DNA from: Candidatus Kouleothrix ribensis
GTDB taxonomy: Bacteria > Chloroflexota > Chloroflexia > Chloroflexales > Roseiflexaceae
Assembly: GCA_016722075.1 (NCBI GenBank)
Contig: JADKGW010000001.1
Location: 868,001 to 932,000, forward strand
Length of the DNA stretch: 64,000 nt
Direction of reading: 5' to 3'
Shown here: piece by piece, positions 19,051 to 27,679 of the stretch
How positions within the stretch are numbered: the stretch's first letter is position 1
How the letters are laid out: each line of letters opens with the position of its first letter
Translations under genes and position numbers: made by a program
The notes under the pieces: model-generated
What the model was told of the DNA's origin: nothing
Database searches by the model: none
The model's input: the letters and a program-made list of their open reading frames with translations, nothing else

Positions 19051-20014
19051 GGCTCTTTCTGCCAATCCGTTTTCCGATATTATGTCGGCACGACGGCACG
19101 TGTCAGGAGGCGAAGATACCGTTCGATGAACGCCAACTTGATCAACCCGAGATAGTTGAGCGCCAATTTCTCGTAGCGTGTCGCGACCGCGCGACACTCT
19201 TTCAGCCACCCTACGCACTGTTCGATGCCGCTGCGCCGGCGATACTGTTCACGGTCATAGCCGATTGGGCGCCCACGCTTGCGTTTTCCCTTGTGCTGTT
19301 TAGGCGGAATGATCGGCTTGATCCCGCGCAACCGCAAGAAATGGCGGATGCGCTGGGCATCATAAGCTCGGTCGGCTGCCAAGCGACAAGGCCGTCGCCG
19401 CACTCGGCCGCTTGCACGCTCAATGGCAACGTGCTCCATAATCGTTTCGACCTGGGTCGATTCGTGGGTCTGTCCAGGCGTGAGACAGGCATCGAGCGGG
19501 ATGCCGTTGCCATCGCTGAGCAGATGGATTTTGGTGCTAAAGCCGCCCACCGAGCGGCCAAGCGCGTGGTTGCCGGGTTCGACCTCACCGTCTGGCCCAC
19601 TCTTTTCGGCGCCAGCAGCGACACGATGCGCACGGACGATTGTGCCATCCAGTGACCACTGCTCCCAGTCGATTGCACCATGTGCATCCAGTTTGGTTTG
19701 GAGCACCTTGAGGATGCGATCCCAAATGCCGTTGCGTCGCCAGGAAACGTAGCGGTCATAGATCGTCTTCCAGTTGCCGTAGCGCTCAGGAATGTCGGGC
19801 CAGGCGGCGCCGGCATGCAGTCGCCAGAAAATGCCGTTAGAATCGGACGGTGCGGGTCATAAGGATGGCCGACCTTTCCATCATTAATCGGCAAAAAGGG
19901 TTCAATCAGCAGATAGTGTTCGTCAGAGAGTTCGTAGCGTGCCATCAGTGCTCCGGTTTCATTATGGTAAACCTGAAGTGTACCACAACCGAAACCGGAT
20001 TGGCAGAAAGAGCC
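19051..20014 (-). mobile_element. IS5 family element (IS427-like)
   Basis: 964 bases bounded by GGCTCTTTCTGCCAATCCG and its exact inverse (19 of 19), with TA on both sides inside CTAG, as in the IS427 group. It carries the two overlapping transposase frames. It landed 4 bases beyond the MITE duplication, in the upstream part of the 17949-18803 cassette. Confidence 0.9.
19080..19945 (-). CDS. IS5 family transposase, two frames joined by frameshift
   Basis: The first frame starts at 19945 (MARYELSDEHYLLIEPFLP, the DUF4096 N-terminal domain) and runs to 19211. The second, open from 19706 to 19080, carries the DDE catalytic part: SLDGTIVRAHR (first D), LAADRAYDAQRIR (second D) and YRRRSGIEQCVGWLKECR (E within the Y-x2-R-x3-E signature). 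IS427-group elements normally make one protein by programmed -1 frameshifting in such an overlap, so the element may be active. Confidence 0.88.
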
Positions 20015-20092
20015 TAGTTACTACACTGTCTCATTTGTTCTATCTCTAGAAAAAAGCGGGTAATAATTCCGGTACGAGCGTTTACAGTGGCG

Positions 20093-20218
20093 GGCTAACG
20101 CCTGGCGCATCAGCCGCGCCGCACCAGTAGATCGGGACTGCGGTTTTGCGGATACAGCTGCCACAATCGCACCGATCTCGTGGCCGGAACGGCGTCGGGC
20201 TGCATGCGCTGGTTGGGC
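20093..20218 (-). other. attC site 26
   Basis: Long site closing the gene-less copy 20219-20577. Boxes GGCTAAC and GTTGGGC; loop family F. Confidence 0.9.
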
Positions 20219-20577
20219 GGCACCACGCCGGAGGAACGCGCTGACTTGCCGGCGGTGTTGGCGCCCGAGGGCGCTGCCTGCGATGGCGTTCGGATGCGTT
20301 CCTCCTGCGCGCTGCTGGGCGCGATGACGGTCGGATGCCCTTCCCGCGATGGCGTCCGAGGGCCGTTCCTGCGATTCCATTCCCACCAGGACGGCGGTCG
20401 GATGCGTGCCGTTGGGATCACGTCCGCAGGCGTTCCCGGCGATGCCCTGTCCAGGCACGGGATGCCTTCCCCGTGATGGCGCTCGGATGCCCGATTCGTG
20501 CGTGCTGGCGGTCGGGCCGCAGCAATCACGGGGTTGAATCGTGCGCTGGCTGCTCATCCCATGGTTCGCTCGTGCCC
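20219..20577 (-). repeat. Gene-less cassette body, single
   Basis: A 359-base copy. Confidence 0.9.
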
Positions 20578-20700
20578 GCCCAACGCCACGCGCATCAGCC
20601 GCGCCCTCCATGGATCGGGACTGCGTTGTACCTGATACTGCTGCCAAAATCGCGCCGATCTTGTCGCCGGAACGGCGTCGGCTGCATGCGCATGTTGGGC
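20578..20700 (-). other. attC site 27
   Basis: Long site, attC of the cassette interrupted by IS66. Boxes GCCCAAC and GTTGGGC. Confidence 0.88.
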
Positions 20701-21179
20701 CGCAGAGTTCATATTATGGTTCGTTACGCCGTGTATTTTCGTACATAATCAACTCAATTGCGCGTAGAGACGTAATTGGACGGCCAATCTTTCGTTCAAC
20801 AGCCAAATGAAGCGCGGGAAATGCCGCCAATTGGCTCACATTCTTGCATTGCTCAAGATATTCACGGTAAGTTACGGTTCTTTGGAAGCGATAGTTAGAA
20901 ATACCGGGAGCATAGAATGCGGCTACACGACTATCCCAGATGGCATAGTCTATTGGGTTAACGAAGTGCAAGAGTTTTGAGGTGCCGACAATCGAGTTAT
21001 TTATCAAATTGATGAGCACTTGAATATCAGCATCACTGATGTGTTCACGTGCTTTAACTTGATTAAGCACATGCGCAGCTGAAGCAAAATCAGTATGCTG
21101 TAATCGAAGCATCGTAGGCATCCAACCATATGTGAAATTCGCACCGATGATTACATGCTGCGGCTCAATATAACTAATT

Positions 21180-22750
21180 GTAACCGTTCACGACCCCGGC
21201 CGATCCGGGTAAGTTGACAGCCGAGCGAATCACTGGCAGACTTGCGTCTATGGATGACCTGCCGCAGCGATTGGGAATCCCCGACGCCGATTGGGCGCGC
21301 ACACCGACGAGCGTCCAGGCCGTGGTGCGAGCGCTCGTGCAGGTCGTGCAGGATCAGCAGCTTCAGCTTCACGCCGCGCTGGAGCAGATCGCTACGCTCC
21401 AGCAGCGTGTGGCGGACCTGGAAGCGCGCCTGAAGTCGCACTCGCAGAACTCGTCCAAGCCCCCATCCTCCGACCCACCCTCGGCTCCGCCGCGGCCAGC
21501 GCGCGTAGCACGTGGTCGGCAGACGGGTGGGCAGAAGGGCCATCCGCGCCACGAGCGACCGGACCCTGAACCCGACCACATCGATGCTGTCCGCGACCAC
21601 TTCCCGGCGCAATGTCCGCAGTGCCAGACCGACCTTGCCGACCGGCAGCACGACGCCTGCGCGCCCCAGGTCCAGTTCGTTTGGGAGCTGCCAGAGATAC
21701 GGCCGTTCATCACCGCCCACACCTATCACACCGTCTGTTGTCCCGACTGTGGTGACCTCGTCACGGCCGAGCGCCCGCCGGATGTGCCGCCAGGCGCCTT
21801 TGGCGCACGCGCCGCCGCTGGTGTCGCCCTCCTGCACGGCAACTATCACTTGAGCCATCGCGCGGTCACACGGCTGTTCGCCGACTTCTTCGGCTTTCCG
21901 ATCAGTCTCGGCGGTGTGGTGGATCTCCAGCAGGTCGCGAGCGCAGCGCTCGCCCCGGTGTATCAGGCCATCCGGGCCGTCGTGGTGCAGCAGGACCGTG
22001 CCAACCTCGACGAGACCGGCTGGAAGGAAGGCGGCCGCCGTTGCTGGCTGTGGACGATGGTGACCGCGCGGGCGACCGCCTTCCTGATCCATTCCAGTCG
22101 TGCCGGTCCGGCGCTCCGGCAACTCATCGGGGCGGAGTTCGCGGGTATCACCACCTCGGATCGCCATCGGCCGTACTTGGCGCTCGACCCGGCCCGCCAC
22201 CAACTGTGCTGGAGTCACCTCCTCCGCAACTTCCAGGCGCTGGTCGACCGCGGCGGTCGGCCGGCGATCTGGGGCGCAGACTTGCTGGCACTGAGCGCGC
22301 TCATCTTCGCGCTCTGGCATCGCTACCGCGACGGTCAGATCGACCGCGCCACACCCCAGCAGCCATGGCGCCCATCCAAGCGAGCATGCAGATATTGCTG
22401 TTGGTGGCTGGCTCGCGCCGTGCCGATGCGCCCGAAGGGCTGTGTGCCGAGTTGCTCTCCCACGAAGCGGCCCTCTGGACGTTCGTGCGGGAGGAGCGGC
22501 TCGAACCGACCAATAACGTCGCCGAACGGGCGCTGCGCAGCCCGGTGCTGTGGCGGAAGGGCTGTTTCGGCACGCAGAGCGACGCCGGTAGCCGCTTTGT
22601 GGAGCGCATCCTCAGCGTCAGCGCGACCTGCCGTCAACAGCAACGCCACCTCCTGACCTTCGTCACCGACGCTATCCGCGCCCTGTGGGCCAGCGCCCCT
22701 GCACCGACCCTCATTCCACCCCTGCCTCCCTCACCCTTGTGAACGGTTAC
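21180..22750 (+). mobile_element. IS66 family insertion sequence
   Basis: 1571 bases with ends GTAACCGTTCAC and its exact inverse. The 8-base duplication AACTAATT flanks it (21172-21179 and 22751-22758), the length typical of IS66. Only the tnpC-type transposase is present, as in the ISBst12-like subgroup. Confidence 0.95.
21214..22742 (+). pseudogene. tnpC: IS66 transposase (TnpC type), frameshifted
   Basis: A coiled coil (residues about 45-75, LHAALEQIATLQQRVADLEARL) and the SSKPPSSD linker are followed by a zinc-finger region (CPQCQTD, CCPDCGD). The DDE core has DETGWKEGG, TTSDRHRPYL and, near the end, NNVAERALRSPVLWRKGCFG with the glutamate. The last part is in another frame from about 22370 on (frame ending at 22742), so the protein is split about 100 residues before its end. 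Unless frameshifting rescues it, this copy is inactive. Confidence 0.9.
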
Positions 22751-22936
22751 AACTAATTTGCGCAAAGTAATCAAGAAATGCAAAATAGGTTTTAGTGAAT
22801 GGATTACGGCTTTGCTCAGGAACATGCAATTCTCCTTGGAGTAGGCGCTGGAATAGAGGAGAGCTAGACATAATAAACCTTGCTTTGATGGAAATTGATG
22901 TGATATTGTGTATGTGTGGCGTCCGTTATGGTGGCG

Positions 22937-23062
22937 GCCCAACGCGTGGCGCATCAGCCGCGCCGCACCATATAGATCGCAATCGCATGATACCTGAACC
23001 AGCTGCCGAAATCGCGCCGATCGTGCCGCCGGAACGGCGTCGGCTGGATGCGCTGGTTGGGC
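22937..23062 (-). other. attC site 28
   Basis: Long site closing the gene-less copy 23063-23420. Boxes GCCCAAC and GTTGGGC; loop family P. Confidence 0.9.
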
Positions 23063-23420
23063 GGCACTCCCCCAAAGGCGCGTGATCATCTGCCAGCCAT
23101 GTTGGCGCCCGAGGGCACTCCCCGTGATGGCGTTCGCGGGCGTTTCTCCTGTGCGCTGATGGGCGCGATGGCGGTCGGATGCGCGGCCTGCGACCACGTC
23201 CGAGGGCCTTCCCCGCGATTCCGTTCCCACCACGACGGCCGTCGGATGCGTGCCCGGTGATGGCGTCCGAGGGCGGTGCCGGCGATGGCCTGTCCAGGCA
23301 GGGCATGCGTTCCCTGCGACGGCGCTCGGATGCGGCATTCGCACGGGTTGGCGGTCGGGCTGCAGCAATCACGGGGTTGAATCATACGCTGACCGTCAAT
23401 CCGATGGTTCGCTCGTGCCC

Positions 23421-23549
23421 GCCCAACGCCGTGCGCATCAGCCGCGCCGCCAATCATAGGTCGGGAACGCGTTATTGATGATTATAGCACACAAAATCGG
23501 CCCGATCTCGGTCGCCGGAACGGCGTCGGGCTGCATGCGCTGGTTGGGC
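23421..23549 (-). other. attC site 29
   Basis: Long site closing the gene-less copy 23550-23908. Boxes GCCCAAC and GTTGGGC; unique loop with GATGATTATAGCAC. Confidence 0.9.
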
Positions 23550-23908
23550 GGCACCACGCCGGAGGTGCGTGATAACCTGCCGGACGGGATAGCGCGCGAG
23601 GGCGCGGCCTGGGATGGCGTTCGGATGCGTTTCTTCCCAGCGCTGACCGGCGTGATGACGGTCGGATGCGCGGCCTGCGATACCGTCCGAGGACGCTGCC
23701 CGCGCCGTCGTTCCCACCACGACGGCGGCCGGATGCGTGCCGTGGGGATGGCGCCCGAGGGCGCTCCCCGTGCTGGCCTGTCCAGGCACTGCATGCGTGC
23801 CCTGCGACCGCGCGCGGATGCCCGATTCGCGCAGGTTGGCGATCGGGCCGCAGCAATCACCGGGCTGAATCGTACGTTGGCTTCTCCACACAGCGGCTAC
23901 TCGTGCCC

Positions 23909-24036
23909 GCCCAACGGATTGCGCATCAGCCGCGCCGCCACGTATAGATCGGGATGACGTGTGTGCCCAATCCACATTCCAAAATCGGCACGATCTCGTC
24001 GCCGGAACGGCGTCGGGCTGCATGCGCTGGTTGGGC
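23909..24036 (-). other. attC site 30
   Basis: Long site closing the gene-less copy 24037-24395. Boxes GCCCAAC and GTTGGGC; unique loop with GTGCCCAATCCACATTCC. Confidence 0.9.
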
Positions 24037-24395
24037 GGCACCACGCCGGAGGCACGCGCTGACCTGCCGGACGTGCTGGCGTGCGAGGGCGCTACCTGGT
24101 ATGGCGTTCGGATGCGTTCCTTCCCGCACGCTGATGGCCGCGATGACGGTCGGATGCGTGCCCCGCGACACCGTCTGAGGGCGCTGCCCGCGATCCGGTT
24201 CCCACCAGGACCGCCGTCGGATGCGTGCCCCGTGATGGCGCCCGAGAGCCTTCCCGGCGACGACCTGTCCAGGCACTGGATGCGTTCCCTGCGATAGCGC
24301 TCGCATGCCCGATTCGCGCGCGTTGGCGGTCGGGCCGCGTCAATCACGGGGTTGAATCATACGCTGATCGTCAATCCAATGGGCCGCGCGTGCCC

Positions 24396-24522
24396 GCCCA
24401 ACGCGCTGCGCATCAGCCGCGCCGCACCTGTAGATCGGGAATGCGGTTTTGCTGATACAGCTGCCAAAATCGGCACGATCTCGGTCGCCGGAACGGCGTC
24501 AGGCTGCATGCGCTGGTTGGGC
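24396..24522 (-). other. attC site 31
   Basis: Long site closing the gene-less copy 24523-24881. Boxes GCCCAAC and GTTGGGC; loop family F. Confidence 0.9.
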
Positions 24523-24881
24523 GGCACCACGCCGGAGACACGCGCTGACCTGCCGGACGTGATGGCGCGCGAGGGCGCTACCTGGTATAGCGTTCGGATG
24601 CCTTCCTTCCCGCACGCTGATGGCCGCGATGACGGTCGGATGCGTGCCCCGTGATGCCGCCCGCAGGCGCTGCCGGCGACGTCGTTCCCACCAGGATGGC
24701 GTTCGGATGCGTGCCCCGTGATGCCGCCCGCGGGCGGTCCCCGTGATGGCCTGTCCAGGCACGGGATGCGTTCTCTGCGACGGCGCTCGGATGCGGCATT
24801 CGTACATGATGGCGGTCGGGATGCGGTAATCACGGGGTTGAATTATGTGCTGATCGTCAATCTAATGGGCCGCTCGTGCCC

Positions 24882-25005
24882 GCCCAACGGTATGCCGTTC
24901 AGCGGCGCACCGTCGGAAGCGGAACGGCACGTGGCACGAAATGACGTTCTAAAATGCCACTGATCTCGGGGCGCGGAGCGCGTCCGCTGCAACGGCGTGT
25001 TCGGC
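24882..25005 (-). other. attC site 32
   Basis: Divergent long site, attC of the haemoglobin cassette. Boxes GCCCAAC and GTTCGGC; arms GCCGTTCAGCGGCGC and GCGCGTCCGCTGCAACGGC; loop family Q, shared only with attC 56. Confidence 0.86.
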
Positions 25006-25092
25006 CGCAGCCGATTATTGATGACATTCGAGAATGATGTACTGTGTCGATAAAGCCGAATGACGCACGCACTACACGCGGGTAGGGCGCAA

Positions 25093-25545
25093 TCACCCTT
25101 GCACGCCGTCCCAGGACCACTGTGGGATGCGTAAGTCCTCGGGTACATCATCGGCGTTCTCAGGGTATCGTGACAGTGTCGTGGTCGTGGCCCACGTGAA
25201 ATAGTCGTGGAGCACTTGCCGGAGCAGCGGATCGCGGAGCCTGATGTCATGCATCGCACGGGCGAAGCACTCGATTGCGTGGCCGTCCATCTCTTCGTGC
25301 AGTCCATTGCCGCTATGTATCCGAACCACCGATGACTCGCTGCCGTACTGTTCGCTGTAGCTTGGCGGACCGCCCCAGGCTTCGCCCCAATAGGCTGCAA
25401 GCCGCTCGGTGTGGTGTGGGTCGAAACCATGGCTGAAGGCATGCACAACAATCTCGTCGGCCAGGACCTGTTCGTGCCACGCGCGGGCTAGACGAAGAAC
25501 ACCTTCGGCACCTCCAAGGGCTTCGAATATGGTGATAGCTGGCAT
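25093..25545 (-). CDS. Truncated haemoglobin-like globin, group II type
   Basis: A 150-aa single-domain globin. Helix A/B reads FEALGGAEGVLRLARAWHEQVL, followed by VVHAFSHGFDPHHTERLAAYWGEAWGGP, where the histidine pair after FDP and the WGEAWGGP turn fit group II truncated haemoglobins. The C-terminal helix carries DPLLRQVLHDYFTWAT. Such proteins bind haem and react with oxygen or nitric oxide. The ATG has GAGGAG six bases upstream. It is alone in its cassette. Confidence 0.85.
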   Translation of the reverse strand: MPAITIFEALGGAEGVLRLARAWHEQVLADEIVVHAFSHGFDPHHTERLAAYWGEAWGGPPSYSEQYGSESSVVRIHSGNGLHEEMDGHAIECFARAMHDIRLRDPLLRQVLHDYFTWATTTTLSRYPENADDVPEDLRIPQWSWDGVQG

Positions 25546-25719
25546 AATGTCTCCTCGGTGTATACGCGTCCGGGTCTCGGGATTTCTCGGCGCGAGGTCA
25601 TCGGACGTCGAGTTCGCGTACCGCCCGCGCTACCAGCAGGTCTCATGATACGCTATGAGGCGTCACGCTATGCGAAAAGTGCCGAACCTCGCTTGTAGGG
25701 TGTGAGCGGTGATGAAGCG

Positions 25720-25847
25720 GCCGAACGCTCGCGCATCAGCCGCGCCGCACTGATAGGTCGGGAAGGCAGTCGAGCCAAATCCAGCTTTCAAAATCGGCCC
25801 GATCTTGTCGACGCGCAGCGGCGTCGGACTGCATGCGCTTGTTAGCC
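25720..25847 (-). other. attC site 33
   Basis: Long site, attC of the second CxCxxC-protein cassette. Boxes GCCGAAC and GTTAGCC; loop family M; inner part identical to attC 15. Confidence 0.88.
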
Positions 25848-25861
25848 CGCAGGCTAGTGCT

Positions 25862-25995
25862 GTATCCGTTCAGGGGTTGCAGTAGAAAATCGACATTCTA
25901 GCGCGGCATCGCCCCCAGGAGATTGCCACGACGAGAGCGATTCCACGAAAAATAACCGCATTTCAGGGCCATTTTTCTTCGCCCTGAACGGATAC
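25862..25995. mobile_element. IS66-type MITE, copy 3
   Basis: Duplicate of the element at 10708-10841, carried along when the cassette was copied. It starts 14 bases from attC 33. Confidence 0.8.
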
Positions 25996-26031
25996 TTAGC
26001 GTTGGTAGCTGGTTGTTCGTATTCCTATGCC

Positions 26032-26484
26032 TTATACCTCGTTGTCGGGCTGCTCATCAAGCACCCACGGCAGGTTGCTAAAAAACTCAATTTGGAGCAC
26101 CGGCTGCGGAAAATCGGCGGGCGCTAAATCCGCCTTCGCTGCAATGCTTACGGCAATATCAGGCGTTACCTTTGCGTTCTGATCATTATCGCCGTCACTG
26201 TGGCGATTGACAATAATATGCCCAACTGCGTGGTACCACCAACTATACCAATGGGAGCCGTCAGGATTTTGGGTGTATTCGACAATCTCAGCCGGCTTGG
26301 TGGGATCGATGCCAAGGAGGTGAAGGGTGTGATGCAGTTGTGCGGGAAGTCGTGCTTGCTGGGCAAGAAAGTTCCGACAATACGCACAATCGCATCCAAC
26401 CTCAAGTCGTTTGTGAGCCTGTCTCGTTGCTTCTGGGTCAACAGCCAAGCGCCAATCTAAGATGTCGATCTGCTGAAATGGCAT
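26032..26484 (-). CDS. Hypothetical CxCxxC-motif protein, 150 aa (copy 2)
   Basis: Encodes the same protein as 10878-11330. The DNA of the two cassettes is nearly identical from inside one attC to inside the next, with scattered silent changes such as GATTGACAATAA against GATTGACGATAA. The copy boundaries coincide with the attC sites. Confidence 0.82.
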   Translation of the reverse strand: MPFQQIDILDWRLAVDPEATRQAHKRLEVGCDCAYCRNFLAQQARLPAQLHHTLHLLGIDPTKPAEIVEYTQNPDGSHWYSWWYHAVGHIIVNRHSDGDNDQNAKVTPDIAVSIAAKADLAPADFPQPVLQIEFFSNLPWVLDEQPDNEV

Positions 26485-26617
26485 GATGGTTCCGTTTGTG
26501 TGTCAGGTCAAGAGTGAGTTCAGGACCGTGTGGGTAAGCACGTATACAATCCCAGGCGGTAGATTGAGGGTTACACTTCAGCAGCGTTCATTATGGGAAC
26601 GAGCGTTTGTGGCTGCG

Positions 26618-26746
26618 GGCTAACGCCTGGCGCATCAGCCGCGCCGTCCCAAACGATCGGTACTGCGTTCCTGTTGATTCCAACGTTCAAAATCGGAACG
26701 ATCTCGTCGCCGCACAGCGGCGTCGGGCTGCATGCGCTGGTTGGGC
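26618..26746 (-). other. attC site 34
   Basis: Long site to the left of a truncated gene-less copy. Boxes GGCTAAC and GTTGGGC; loop family B. Confidence 0.9.
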
Positions 26747-26850
26747 GGCAGCACGCTGGAGGTGCGTGATCACCTGCCGGAGGTGCGTGATCACCTGCCG
26801 GACGGGATGGCGCGCGCAGGCGCTGCCTGGGATGGCGTTCCTCTGCGTTC
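26747..26850 (-). repeat. Truncated gene-less body with internal duplication
   Basis: Only the first about 100 bases of the body remain, and within them GGTGCGTGATCACCTGCCGG occurs twice in tandem. The copy then joins directly to an unrelated inverted repeat at 26851. Confidence 0.85.
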
Positions 26851-26937
26851 CTCTTGGCCGCGACGCCGATGCTCGCCAACACGGCGTCGCGGCCAAGGCG
26901 GCACGCCGTTGGCGGTTCGCTTGAGCGAGGGGTTAGG
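26851..26937 (-). other. Half attC of a different family
   Basis: Reading on the minus strand from 26937: GCCTAACCCCTCGCTCAAGC, GAACCGCCAACGGCGTGCCG, then a perfect 16-base stem (CTTGGCCGCGACGCCG and its inverse). This is the layout of attC sites from other integrons (GCCTAAC box, CTCAAGCGAACCGCCAACG arm). The matching second arm and GTTAGGC box are missing on the left, so half of the site was replaced by the truncated gene-less body. Confidence 0.75.
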
Positions 26938-26954
26938 CGGCACGGCTGCCCACG

Positions 26955-27305
26955 CTAGATGACGACTCTTGCCGCAGCCGTGGCTGTGTTGCCCGTGTTT
27001 GGCGTGCCTTGCGGCTCAATGAGCAGTATGTGCGCCTCTTCCTCCGCTACAGGGCAGTGCTCCACGCCCTTTGGGACGACGTACAGCTCGCCGGGTTCCA
27101 GTTTGACGCTTCCGTCGCGCAACTGGATTGTCAGTTCCCCTTTGAGCACCAGGAAGAAGTCGTCCGTGTCGTCGTGCTTGTGCCAAGTAAACGGGCCTTT
27201 GACCTTGACGACCATCAGGTCGTGGCCGTTGAACTGCCCGACAGTCCTCGGTTGGTAGTGTTCAGAGAAGGTTTCAAGCTTCTCGGCTAGATTGATTGAC
27301 TTCAT
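26955..27305 (-). CDS. Cupin-domain protein, 116 aa
   Basis: A single cupin. Motif 1 is PFTWHKHDDTDDFFLVLKG (the H-x-H and E-type metal ligands, here H-K-H with D-D-F-F in place of the usual E), and motif 2 is PGELYVVPKGVEHCPVAEEE. The start at 27303-27305 has AGGAG seven bases upstream. The substrate is unknown. It is followed by the half attC of foreign type, so this cassette probably came from another integron. Confidence 0.87.
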   Translation of the reverse strand: MKSINLAEKLETFSEHYQPRTVGQFNGHDLMVVKVKGPFTWHKHDDTDDFFLVLKGELTIQLRDGSVKLEPGELYVVPKGVEHCPVAEEEAHILLIEPQGTPNTGNTATAAARVVI

Positions 27306-27404
27306 GGTGCTCCTGGAGGCGGGAGATTCCAAGCCGATATGAAGGGGCCGCGTCTTGGGCTGCTCGATCGTCGTTCCGCAGACCACAGAACGTGTTCGGT
27401 GCCC

Positions 27405-27531
27405 GCCCAACGCCACGCGCATCAGCCGTGCCGCCCCGATAGATCGAGAAGGCGTTGTAGCCGATGCTGCTGCCAAAATCGACCCGATCTTGTGGACGCG
27501 AAGCGGCATCGACTGCATGCGCTTGTTGGAC
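27405..27531 (-). other. attC site 35
   Basis: Long site, attC of the CARF-mCpol cassette. Boxes GCCCAAC and GTTGGAC; the latter matches GTCCAAC at 29652, the other end of the same cassette. Confidence 0.88.
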
Positions 27532-27545
27532 CGCGACTTTATTGA

Positions 27546-27678
27546 GTATCCGTTCAGGGGGTGCAGCAAAAGGTTGGCTTTCTGGTGCAGAATCACGCTC
27601 AGGCCGTCGTCACAATATTCGCAATTCCGCGCTATGCAACCGCATTCCAGCGCCATTTTTACACCCCTGAACGGATAC
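27546..27678. mobile_element. IS66-type MITE, copy 4
   Basis: A 133-base element with ends GTATCCGTTCAGGGGGTG and inverted GTATCCGTTCAGGGGTG. Flanking repeat TTATTGA. It starts 14 bases from attC 35, and its other end lies 1 base beyond the stop codon of the mCpol gene. Confidence 0.85.
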
Positions 27679-27679
27679 C

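Larger units (their letters stand above)
20714..22871 (-). pseudogene. Gene of unknown function split by IS66
   Basis: Removing IS66 (21180-22750) and one copy of its duplication rebuilds a single frame of about 190 aa. It runs from ATG at 22869-22871 (MSSSPLFQRLLQGELHVPEQ, with AAGG upstream), across the junction FAQISYIEPQH, to the stop at 20714. The downstream part contains INNSIVGTSKLLHFVNP and YAIWDSRVAAFY. That resembles proteins in which a conserved Trp-Asp follows a basic helix, but I cannot name the family. In its present form the gene is dead. An internal ATG at 21119-21121 could still give a shortened product. Confidence 0.85.
23063..24881 (-). repeat. Run of four gene-less cassettes
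   Basis: Bodies at 23063-23420, 23550-23908, 24037-24395 and 24523-24881, separated by attC 29-31. The last two share a CGCTACCTGGTAT variant with each other and with the copy at 2322-2679. Confidence 0.9.

Noticed and set aside
21151..22320. Minus-strand frame of 389 codons opposite the IS66 transposase
   Set aside because: Antisense shadow of a GC-rich transposase gene with clear DDE motifs on the plus strand.
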